DNA from: Romanomermis culicivorax
Taxonomy: Eukaryota; Nematoda; Enoplea; Mermithida; Mermithidae
Assembly (NCBI GenBank): GCA_963922205.1
Contig: CAWUHX010000076.1
Coordinates: 1,177,634 to 1,241,633 of the forward strand
DNA length: 64,000 nucleotides
Direction: 5' to 3'
The notes beneath the pieces are model-generated. The model worked only from the letters and a program-made list of their open reading frames with translations. It did no database searches and was not told where the DNA came from. The translations under genes and the position numbers were made by a program. This document shows, one piece after another, positions 1 to 10,017 of this stretch (position 1 is its first letter; the number at the start of each line of letters is the position of its first letter).

Positions 1-119
1 TAGAAAAATCAGAAACAAAGAAAAAAATCGCTTGTACGTCGATGCAAATAATTTAAGAAAAATATAAAAATTGTAAATAAAAAATTTCCGACTGTTTCCC
101 GAAAAAAATTCCTGCATTG

Positions 120-260
120 GCCACTGGGACAATAGAGTGCAGGACAATAACGCATAGGCGCAATAGAGGGCAAGGACATTAGAGCGCAGGATGATATAGC
201 ATGGACTGCAAAGACATTAGAGATTAGGACAATAGAGCACAGAAAAATTAGATCAGAGCA
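120..260. repeat. Degenerate minisatellite, left arm
   Basis: Short degenerate units reading 'gacaatagagtgcag' / 'gacattagagcgcag' are repeated several times. The reverse complement of the same units (ctctaatgtccctg / ctctattgtcctg) recurs at about 3395-3575, so the two arrays are the opposed outer arms of a roughly 3.5 kb inverted structure. The bases before (1-119) and just after hold nothing else I can identify. Confidence 0.7.
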
Positions 261-332
261 AACTAAAAAAGCTAAAAATAGAATTATGTGAAAAATAACT
301 ACATTTCACCTTAAAAATGCTTTCTGTAAACT

Positions 333-1224
333 TGTAACGTACATGCTAATGCAGTACTGTAAATATATAGAACACATTATGTGATATTCATTTATTAAAT
401 ATTATTTCATTTCGTAATTTATCGTCTCAAGGGTGTCTGGGATTCACACCCAAACATTCCTGTAAAATTATGTGAAGTACTTTATTTTGATCCGTCCACA
501 CCCCAGTAGCCGCTATTGACCCAATTAAGACGCCCCAATTAATTTGCACAACAGCAGCTGGTCCCCTAGAACCTATACTAAAATACACATTCCACGGCTA
601 CCATAATTCCTCATAAAAATCGTAAACAACACCTGCACACAGTAAAAAGTAAAATCCCAGCCAGACAGTAGTCTCAAGTGCAATGGTAGCGATGGTCCCA
701 CAAAACATGTGTACACAGAAGAAATAGATACTGAGGCATGGACAGAAGCACAGAGGTGTGGCTAAGCCCACCGTAGGAAGCAAGCATAGGGAAGACACGA
801 AAAGCATACAGTACTAGGAAAGCGTTGGAAGGCATGACCAAATTAGCAAGAATAACGAAGCAAGAAGCGGCGATTGGTGGAAGAAGATGGACAGAAGCAA
901 GACCTCCCGCGACGCCCAGGGAGTGGCCACAGAAGCCGTATTTAAAGAGAAGCAAAGCATGATTTAGTTAGTTCGTGCAGAATCTTAGATTTTCCGAGTC
1001 CGCGTTTCTTTCATTTGCAAGCGATATTTTATTCGAAAGCAGTTAAACCGAGTTTCATTATTTGCAAGCAAGCGTGTGCGTTTCTTTTTGTCCACAAATC
1101 AAGCGATCGTCGATCTCATAATTGTGTTACCGCGTTGCATCCTTAATTCGCCCGCCCGGTTTGTACATCGCCCCCGTTCATTCATTTAGGATCAAGTAAA
1201 GTATCTCTAGAACTGGTCGTTACA
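333..1224 (-). mobile_element. Solo LTR, family B (copy 1), TSD AACT
   Basis: The segment begins TGTAACG and ends CGTTACA, and is bounded on both sides by AACT (329-332 and 1225-1228), a perfect 4-bp target duplication. It aligns in reverse orientation with 13504-13850 plus 24758-25246 and with about 40679-41600. No internal coding region accompanies it, so it reads as a solo LTR left after recombination. The short ORFs inside it are not genes. TG...CA ends and a 4-bp duplication fit Ty3/gypsy-like LTR elements or retroviruses. The family was not identified further. Confidence 0.8.
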
Positions 1225-1748
1225 AACTTTTTCGAGTCTTTGAAGAAGTTCATCAGATCACAGCATTTTTCCACCATGGAGTATTATGTCAAAAGTTGCA
1301 AAAGACACAAAAAATTGTAAATACCATATTTATTTGAATAAATGCCGCCTTTAAATAAACGCCACCCTCGAATAAACGCTGCACTTTTGTGCGATAAAAG
1401 GAATAAACGCCGCCCTTAAATAAACGCCGTGGCATTTATTCGAGAATTATTAATAAAATAAATGCTGGGGCGCTCATCCGAGGATTTACTATCCTTAGTT
1501 TTAAGTGAAAAAATAAGCAACAGTTTGCAGCAGGTTGTATTTTGCGTGAATCATTCATTTTGTTATTGTTTTGCATCCTGTTGTTGTCGAAATAAATTTT
1601 TGCATTGTCATGGATAGAACGGAAAATTTCATTGGTGTAAAAAAGAAAAAATACAGCCATGATTATAAAATATCGGCGATTAATGAAGCTGAAAAAAAGG
1701 GAAATAGGAAAGATATAAATTGAAAAATGAGTATATTTGGATGAGTTA

Positions 1749-2900
1749 AGCCGGGTATATACTTACCCGTACGCACGTGCGGAGCAGTTTTGCGACCTGC
1801 CAATGTGCGGCCGAAATGCGGGTTGTCAAAATATACTTCAGCCAAAAAAGCGCATGCGGCCTCATTGCAGGCCGCATTTGAATATACTTAACCGTACGCG
1901 TACGGGTGTGAGGGAGGGCTGGAAAATCTAGTATAATCGTGCGCCATGAGCAAAAAACGATAGTTTACAAGTATGATATGCTAATGGCCGCGCCTGATAG
2001 AAAGTAGTTAAGATTATACCTATGACCGGCGCGAAGCGCCGGAAAATTCTGAGATTTTGACCCTTTTAAGTCCACCAAAACGTATCTTTCCGGTTTTGAA
2101 TTCCCCAAAATTTTTTCCACATTGAGAACCATACCCAAAATTTTTTTCCTCATTTCGAAATTTTTTCCTAAAAACACCCCATTTGAGGGAAAAACGGTGC
2201 CCCTCCCCCATACCTGTAAGACCTCCGACCAGTTGGGGGGGGGGGGGGGGTAGAAAAAAGTCGAAATTTTTCCCAAAAAAGGCCAAAAAACATACACTTT
2301 TTGAAAATTTTTTCAATTTTTTCCAAACTGGGGGGGGGGGGGGGGTTGGGGGAAAATGATTTTGGGTACAGGGTTGGCCAAGTTGGGGGGGGGGGGGGGG
2401 TCCCCCCAAGTACAGGTATGCCCTCCCCGGAACGTATAACATTGCCTTTTAAAACGCGCCAGGCACAGCAGCCATGTATTTTCCGCGCTAATATTTTTTG
2501 AATTTTCTACCGTGCATCTGAAAATGTTTTTCCCAAGTTGAGAAACAGTCCAAAGTTTCCCCCCCCCCCCCCGTTTCAGAAACAAGCTGAAAATATTCGC
2601 ATGCCATCGCATCGCGCCAACAGAGGGCTCGAAAATGAAGTTCAATCGTGCGCCATGGGTAAAAAACAATGCTTTACTGTACTGCGGCGGTGGTTCCTGA
2701 TCCGCATGAATTACAGATGTGCGAAAAAGTAGAAATGGTTTCTACTTGGCGGCACGCGCAACATTATTGGGTCCCGCAAATTTTTCGCCCGGCATCCGCA
2801 ATGCGGCGCACGATTGTGCGTTCAATTTCCGGGTCGCAAATTTCGGGGCCCGCTCAAAAATCGGCGGCGCACGTGCGTACGGGTAAGTATATACCCGGCT
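1749..2900. mobile_element. PIF/Harbinger-like MITE, TSD TTA
   Basis: The terminal inverted repeats begin AGCCGGGTATATACTTACCC and extend about 33 bp (1749-1781 against 2868-2900). TTA is present on both sides (1746-1748, 2901-2903); a 3-bp TWA duplication is the hallmark of PIF/Harbinger. The interior contains a GCGC-hairpin repeat (about 1975-2200), a G-tract MITE (2209-2420) and a stretch rich in GCGC/CCGG, but no transposase. The superfamily assignment rests on the TSD only. Confidence 0.65.
2209..2420. mobile_element. G-tract MITE (CATACCTGTA ends), copy 1
   Basis: A 212-bp unit starts CATACCTGTA and ends TACAGGTATG, giving 10-bp terminal inverted repeats. Inside are three uninterrupted G runs of roughly 15 or more, separated by A/T-rich spacers with 'aaaaaagtcgaaatttttccc' type sequence. 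Related copies lie at 26059-26265, about 26640-26791, 30330-30858 and 38791-39039. Apparent poly-Pro/poly-Gly ORFs here are translations of homopolymer runs and not genes. Confidence 0.75.
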
Positions 2901-3394
2901 TTAGAATTAAGTTCAGATGATGAAATTGTAACAGTTGAAATTCCCTAATTTATACCATTATCAGCTGCTTTTATAAAAATTTGTTAATAAGTAATACTAT
3001 GCATTTATCGTTGAAAAAGTAAAAATTTTATTAAAATTTGTGAAACTCAAAAATTAAATAAACGCCGCCCTTGAATAAACGCCACACCAAATGTACCATT
3101 GAAAAAATAAACACCGCGGCGTTTATTCAAATAAATACAGTATGTGACCTTTGAACCTTCGAATAAAATTAGTTCATTATGTTATTTTCGAATTCATATT
3201 GAATTTCTGCATCACATTCAGAATTACACAAGCAGTTTTTTGTCAGTTTTTGAAAACTTTATCAGCCTTTGAAATGAAGCTGCTTGCTTAGTGTTCTTAT
3301 ATCATGTTCAAAAACAATTTAATTCACATTCATTGCATATCACGGAACGTTGGTTAAATTTTTTTCAGACCAATAGATGCAATCTAATGCCCAT

Positions 3395-3575
3395 GCGCTG
3401 TATTGTCCTGCGCCCTAATTTCTCCGCCTTAATGTCGGCGCTCCAATGTCCGTGCTCTAATGTCTGTGCTCTATTGATCTGCATTCTAATGTCCCTGCCC
3501 TCTATTTTCCTGCATTCTAATGTCCCTGCGCTCTAATGTCCCTGCACTCTATTGTCCTGCCCTCTAATGTCACGG
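3395..3575. repeat. Degenerate minisatellite, right arm
   Basis: About ten degenerate copies of a 17-20 bp unit (ctctaatgtccctgcat / ctctattgtcctgc) lie in tandem, in reverse orientation to the array at 120-260. The 81-residue ORF across it is a by-product of the repeat. Confidence 0.75.
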
Positions 3576-5173
3576 TGATTAGAAAAAAAATGTAGAAATT
3601 CTTGTGGGTTGAAGAATCGAAATTCTTGGTTGATTTCCTCTAGTTTTTGAATTGTAGTCTGCCCGACCGAAAATTCATTGAATTCACTGGAAAATTAAAC
3701 CTACTGTCTTGGAAATAAAAGTTGAAAAGACTTTTTTCCAGCAATCTAGAATATCAAAATCCTTGTGTAGCTGGTGGCCGACTGTGCCATCTGACCGACT
3801 GTAGCGGCTGGCCGACCATAGCGGCTGGCCGACTGTACTGGGTGGCCGAATTCAATTTGAAATAGTTTATTTGTATAAGTCGAACCTTATGTAAAATATT
3901 TTTGCACGAAATGTGAATAAAATGTTGTTAAATATAGGTTTCAATGTACAAGATATCGTCAAAAAATGCAAAAACAACGCAAAAATATGCTAATTAGGTT
4001 GATTGATTCTGTAGACTTTTTCTAATATTTTTGTGGCAAAAAAACTATGAATAAAATATGTTAGAACTTGGCGAAAAATAGAATTTTCGAGGAAGATAGA
4101 ACAACAACAACGGAATTTCGTCTTTACTTCGGTAAATTATCTAAGGGTCATACTCTGGAATGTCTCCTGCTCATTACTTGTTTCGATATGTGGGTTTAGC
4201 TGTGGTAAAAGCCATGAAGCCCTTGTGGAATATTAGCATGGTGCTTTTATTTGAAAAGAATATTGGTGAATTATTTGCGTCTTCTGTTCATGAAAATTGA
4301 AAATAAGTACCGGGTGTATTGTTTGATTTTTATGGGTGCATCATGGTACATATCTGGGTGCATTGTTCGATTTTTATGCTTAACTCACTCTTTCTCTTCT
4401 TGCGTTTGACCGATTTAGAATTAAATTTTGAATTTTACATGATATCCTGCACATTTTATATTATTATTGCATGAAATTTCTTGATAAAATCAATGAAATT
4501 GGAACAAAAACAGTTGCACTTGAATTGGAAAAGTTTTGCTGCATGCTTCTTATCAACTAGTCATAAAAACAACGAGCTTTGCTCCTTTGTTCATATATCT
4601 GGAGCACGTGTCAATCAACCTGCGCCGCGCTATTATTCTCATGTATACTGTGCGTACCAATGGGTCGTCTTTAATTATTTTATTGCTTGTAGTCGGAAAA
4701 TATCGGCGAGCCCCCCCCCCCCCAAGATCGTCATAAGCCGCTAGAAACTGTTGGATTTCAACTAGTATCGCCGGAAAATCATCACCAACTGGCAGTAATG
4801 CCAAATTTCTAATCAAAACGTTTTTGGGCCTGGAAATATTTCGGTTCGAGCGAACCTAGAGGGGTAATCGAGGACGGGGTTCGGCACCATTGTTTAAACG
4901 ACCCCAGCAGATTCGAGAGACATTCCAGAGTACGATCGTTAGATAATTTACTCAAGTAAAGAAGAAATTCCGTTGTTGTTGTTCTATCTTTCTTAAAAAT
5001 TACATTTTTTGCCAAGTTCTAATATATTTTATTCATAGTTTTTTGCTACAAAAATATTAGAAAAAGTCTGTAGAATCAATCAATCTAGGCTTTTATAATA
5101 AATAAAAAAATTATGAAGGGCACATTTCTGCACTTAATTGGGGCCAAACCGTAAATCCTACTAGTGCATCTGA

Positions 5174-5412
5174 GAAAATGGGTGAATGTTCCAACCTATC
5201 AGGGTGAGTGGGGTGAACAAGCCATATACAATGGGTGAATGGGTGAACAGGGTGAACGGCTGAACGGGGTGAACAGGGTGAACAGGGTGAACGGGTGAAC
5301 GGCTGAACAGGGTGAACGGATGAACAGAATGAATGAGTGAACAGGGTGAACGCCCACTAAGTATTCTATCAGTGAGAAGAGACATCCATGGATGGATTGG
5401 GTGAATGGGGTG
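5174..5412. repeat. GGGTGAACAG minisatellite
   Basis: A tandem array of 8-10 bp units (gggtgaacag / gggtgaacgg) lies here. The inverse array (gttcaccctg) is at about 6160-6535, some 700 bp away, so the two can pair as a long hairpin. The Pro/Val/His-rich and Phe/Thr-rich translations of the array are repeat artefacts. Confidence 0.85.
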
Positions 5413-6159
5413 AACCGGTTTTGAAAAGCATTTGACGTTTGAAAATGGTACAAGATGATGAGGACAGATAAATTTTATTGATGCACTCTAATTTTAAATC
5501 ATCGTTCCTCGTTATCATTATAGTTTTGGGGACACAAAAATTATCATTATAGTTTTGGGGATACATACAAATAGTAAAAGCAAATAGTAAAAGACAAATG
5601 AGATACAAACAAACTAATTATGAAATAGACGATGAAGCAAAAATGGAGAAAATAGAAAAAAATATGCAATAAAGAATGTGCGTTGGTCATTATGAAGCAA
5701 ATACTTTGGGTTAATCTCATACCCACTGTGATAAACCATGCACCGCTGCTTTCTTTCATGGTCACAAAGTTGAGGCGAGGAGGAAATAGAGGAAATATAT
5801 CTTAGACGTTGAAGTTCAATAGCTGTGACCTTCAATATCGGACGGCGACTTCACATTTGCAGTACCATGGTAGTTTTTTCTTTCTAGATGTGTCGGTCAT
5901 ATGAAAAGATAGGAAAAACAGGGTGGTGTTTTCACAGTGACCTTTTGACTGATCATATGAGTAGCAACTGTTCGAATCGAAATTTTACCTTTGAAATACC
6001 CTCAAGCAGTGAGAGATCTAGCGAACAACTGGAATTTCTCCAGAAAAATCTTCATAGATTATTGGTTATCAAACCTCACAACATGTTTTTTGTCCCCATT
6101 TCACCTCCATTTACATAGTTCTCCTATTCCCAGCATTCACTCATGGCCTCTATTGACTC

Positions 6160-6535
6160 ATTCACCCTGTTAATAACATCCACCTATTAGTCCTGTTAAT
6201 CCATGTTCACTCTGTTCGTCCGTCCACTGTGTTCACCCATTCATTCTGTCCACCCATTCACCCTGTTCACCCCGTTCACCTTGTTCACCCCGTTCACCTT
6301 GTCCAACCCGCTCACCCTGTTCACCCTGTTCACCCCGTTCACCCCATTCACCTTGTTCACCCATTCACCTGTTCACCAGTTCACCCCTTCACCCTGTTCA
6401 CCTGTTCACCCATTCACCCGTTCACACTGTTCACTCTTTCACCCTGTTCACCCGTTCACCCTGTTCACCCGTTCACCCTGTTCACCCTTTCACCCTGTTC
6501 ACCCGTTCACCCTGTTCACCCGTTTTCCCATTCGC
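6160..6535. repeat. GTTCACCCTG minisatellite (inverse array)
   Basis: Roughly forty copies of gttcaccc-type units lie in tandem in the opposite orientation to 5174-5412. Two long overlapping frames run through it only because the unit has no stop codons; I do not call them genes. The spacer between the arrays (5413-6159) shows no recognisable gene. Confidence 0.85.
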
Positions 6536-9256
6536 CCTTTTCGCTGTCCCATCTCTTCCTATATTCTTATGTTTAGTGCAGTATATATCTTAAACTGTTA
6601 GTAGGATTTAGGGGTTGGTCCCTTAATTAGCATATTTTTGCATTGCTCTTGCATTTTTTGATGATGTCTTGTATATTGAAACCTACATTTAGCTATATTT
6701 TATTCACATTTGGTGCAAAAACATTTTATATAAGGTTCCACTTATACGTATAAACTATTTCAAATTGAAATCGTCCACCCGGTACAGTCGGCCTTGTGCT
6801 ACAGTCGGCCAGATGGCACTGTCGGCCACCCTGTCTACAATGGACCATATCCGCCATTCTTTCTACAACAGACCATATGCAGACCGCCCATTAGTCATAC
6901 CCTTTATCTTCTGCCGAAACACGGAAACCAAACATAACACGACGTTTTGTTTCTGTACTTATGTAGTTAAACTGTGTAGGGAACCCTATACATAGTATGT
7001 TTTTCTTGAAATGCTTCTAAATAATGAAAGCCGAAAGCAAGTAGTATTTGGGGTTTTCATGATTTGCTGATAAACAATATACCATATAGGACTGAGAATT
7101 TGAGAGCATACTGACCTAACCTTTAACATTATTTTCGAGTGAAGGATTTTACAGTAAGAGCTCTATGTAAACAACTTTTACGACAGTACTGATTTGTGTC
7201 ACTTTTCTATTTGGAAGCATTTTATAAAAAGCAGACTATAGTCGCATTTGGAGTATGACGTCAACGAAAAATTGTCACTTTTTCTGGATGGTATTAGCAA
7301 TTGTCTATCTCTGAAATTTTGAGTGTGGGGAGGTACAGGTAAGGCATAGCCCGAGCTTCTGTATTTTTTGTCCAATGGATCCTGAAAAATTGACCACTAA
7401 ACTTTTTCTTCATGTATTATTTATGTACAAATTCCACAGTTAACATTGGAGACGCACCAGAGGAATTTTAGAGGTGGAGAGTTGCCATCAGTCAGCAAAA
7501 AGATTTTTGAAGATTTTTTTTTTTACTTTTGCAGGTACACCTACCCATTTTTCTATAGCCGGAAAAACAGGCTTTACAGGATTATACGGTTGTCACGTGC
7601 CGACGCATTTTGCCCAGCGTCACTTGATTCATATCATATTTTTCCGTTATGTTTTTCGCCACATTTTGTTTTACAGTAACTCATGTTAATTTTACTTTGG
7701 GTTTTTATAATTTCTACATGCAATTTCTGTGTGTATTTTTTGTGTTTTGTTTCTGTTTTACTTTCGCACTTTCATTTCCCTTACGATTTGTTATGTTTCC
7801 GTTGTGCACGTAGACTACGGTATGTAACCCGCTAGTCAGAATTTCCATTGAAGATAAGCTCTCCGAGCTCATCGCTGTAATTGGAGCACAATGTGCACCT
7901 CTTATCAATAAAAACTAGTGACATTTCGCAATGTGAAACGCCTAGTTGGAAATTCTCACTAGATGACGTTCCTATGTTAAGCATGGAGAGTGAAAACTCG
8001 CCCCAATGCTTAAGGTAGTGAACTAGAAAATGTCTATGTGACCATAGACATCTTCTGCAGCAATTTCCACTGCAGAAGTTAGCTTGGGTGTGTCTTAGCT
8101 CTGCCCAAGGCATACTGTAGATTACAGGGCCCTTTAAAAGGGCTTGTTTCATTAATTTTGCACTCATTTTTGGGCCTAATCATCTTTTGCATTTTTACAG
8201 CCTGCGTTCCTGCGTTTGCCTGCTTCGTTTATATTTCAATTTGCATATTGTACCTGCGTCCGCCACCTTTCTAATAAATTTGCATATTCGCCTTCAGTCT
8301 CCCTTGCGTTGCCAGTTACCGTAACCCAACCTTAGGAGTTTACCCCGTCGCCTGTTGATCGAGAACCCCCATCACCTCCATGAGGAATGTTTTGATACCA
8401 TCGCCCGCTGACTCCCATTTGCTTACCCTCCACGCCGAATCGCTTTCGGATTATTGAACCCGTTTCCCCGCTGTCCGCAGGACCCACGTTTGACCCTTGA
8501 ACCCATCCCCCAGTGCCGAGTACTTTGAGAAGAGGATTTAGTGAGTCTTCTCAGGGGTTATTGTTGTTGAGGGTATATTTGTGGGAATCCTCCTTCAGTC
8601 AGTTTTCCCTTGAGAGTACCCTAAGTTGAGAAAACCCTTGAACCCTTAAGGTCAGGGCCAATTAGGGGATTTAGGTTGACAATTGGGTCCCCTACAGTAA
8701 GCCATTCCACGAATGGCACCGTCCCTCATTCTCAGTGAATGAGGACTAGGGATTGCCACCATTGACCCAGCCGCATTGTCCATTATTCTACAGCTGAACC
8801 CTAGGACAAGGCCGAGGTACACCATAGGTTTTCCTGTGGTAGTACCAGCTGGGTTAGGTTCCGGAAATGGATACATTAGCGAGCCACCCAATGGGGTCAC
8901 AGCATGTCACTTCCAGTGTCATGGCCATATTCCCTACGGAATATGGTATGGGTTTTCCCATCAATGTGACTGATCACCAATTCAGTTAATGTGACATGGC
9001 TCCTACTTCGTTTAATGTGACAGGGTCATATAAGTGCCCACCTTATATGAGAGGCGCTCTTCAGGTGCTTTTTACCGCCCAGTGGAGGCCACATTCCACA
9101 GGCTGGCATCTGTCTGACAAGCAGGACTTGTTCAGCTACCTACCTCATAAGTGAATAGGCCCACCTCCTCATTCACCGCACTATCCTCAACATGCTAAGT
9201 GGGCTGAGTGGACCCCAGCAAGCAGCGTTCCAAGCTCATGTACACAATTTATCTAC

Positions 9257-9884
9257 TGTAAGGTTTGTCAATTTTTAGGTCAATGGTAAATACAGGTTAC
9301 TGTAGCTGAATAACCTGCAGATCGGACTAATTACTGAAAACGTTCTTGAGTTATTCTATTTTCTTCAGAGATGTCAATGAAAACGTCAAAGGATGGATGG
9401 CAACGGCGATGATTAGGAAAACACCAAGGTAATTTAAAAGGAAAATCTTAGTCTCGCAACGAAATTATGTTTCTTCCAGCTTCCAATAGACGCAAAGGTG
9501 GATGGAAAGAACGACGTTTTATCCAACGACCCTACGACCATGGTGAAGAGCAGAAAAGAAAGCAGGTAAGCCAAATTTATTAATAAAGTAGTGAAGTGAT
9601 TTTTACATACAAAACAAGCGTTTATATATAAAGAAAAAGACATAAAAAAAGACGTAAAAACTAAGTATTGACGTCATAATGTCACATAATAGTAGATCAT
9701 AATCTTAATAAGCGTAGTCGTATAAAAGAGTTCCATGACGTAAGGCGAAGAATCTTGGCACAATGTCTACAGTAGGATCGGATAACGTAGGTTTGCCTGG
9801 TGTGTGTGTGATTGAGAGAGCATCGCCGTTTACTGTAGGTTACTCAACTGACATTATTATCGATTGGTTTATAGCGCTCCCACA
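9257..9884 (+). mobile_element. Solo LTR, family A (same family as 13851-24753), TSD CTAC
   Basis: The sequence starts TGTAAGG, ends GCTCCCACA and is flanked by CTAC on both sides (9253-9256, 9885-9888). It aligns along its length with the 619-bp LTRs at 13851-14469 and 24135-24753 but is clearly more diverged, so it is an older insertion of the same family reduced to a solo LTR. It lies inside the long-TIR element and is younger than it. Confidence 0.85.
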
Positions 9885-9943
9885 CTACCCCGAGAGGATG
9901 AAAGACTGTGCCTGCCTGGGCCAGCTACCATAAATTTAATTTC

Positions 9944-10017
9944 GGGTTACACCAGGAATCGAACCTGGTTCTTGAGACTAGCAGTCAGAGGTGATAACCA
10001 CTAGATCAAGACGGCCC
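9944..10017 (-). pseudogene. tRNA-like sequence (degenerate, anticodon region GCT)
   Basis: On the minus strand a 74-nt stretch has a perfect T arm (CCAGG-TTCGATT-CCTGG), a 4-bp D stem (TGAT/ATCA) with a GG-containing loop, and A- and B-box-like motifs. The anticodon loop would read CTGCTAG (GCT, Ser), but its stem has two mismatches. The acceptor stem pairs only at its first two or three positions. It therefore looks like a decayed tRNA or a tRNA-derived SINE head and not a working tRNA gene. Confidence 0.45.

Larger units (their letters stand above)
1324..3140. mobile_element. Foldback/MITE-like element flanked by TA
   Basis: Both ends carry inverted copies of a sequence close to TATTTATTTGAATAAACGCC, followed by repeats of the unit aataaacgccgccctt (about 1336-1440 on the left, 3055-3130 on the right). 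A TA dinucleotide lies at each outer boundary (1322-1323 and 3141-3142), as expected for Tc1/mariner-type insertion. A second element (1749-2900) sits inside it. No transposase is visible, so it is non-autonomous. Confidence 0.65.
3781..6835. mobile_element. Large foldback element with inner MITE and opposed minisatellites
   Basis: The outer arms (about 3781-3995 and 6620-6835) are inverted copies of each other, sharing the ggccgactgta units, the block 'tttcaatgtacaagatatcgtc' and a conserved 'aaatagttta' stretch. Inside the left half a second inverted pair (about 3995-4165 against 4915-5090) marks an inner element of about 1.1 kb. The right half has opposed GGGTGAAC arrays. No transposase or other coding sequence is visible. 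Confidence 0.65.

Noticed and set aside
2020-2669. Proline- or glycine-run proteins on both strands (also 26037-26461 and 38751-39110)
   Set aside because: The runs are homopolymer G/C tracts of MITEs; no domain, and similar frames occur at each MITE copy.
120-3575. Possible CRISPR-like arrays in the minisatellites
   Set aside because: Units are degenerate, adjacent and lack unique spacers; the setting is eukaryotic.
6203-6601. Two overlapping 115-132 codon frames, Phe/Thr/His/Pro-rich
   Set aside because: They are translations of the GTTCACCC minisatellite, which lacks stops in all phases.
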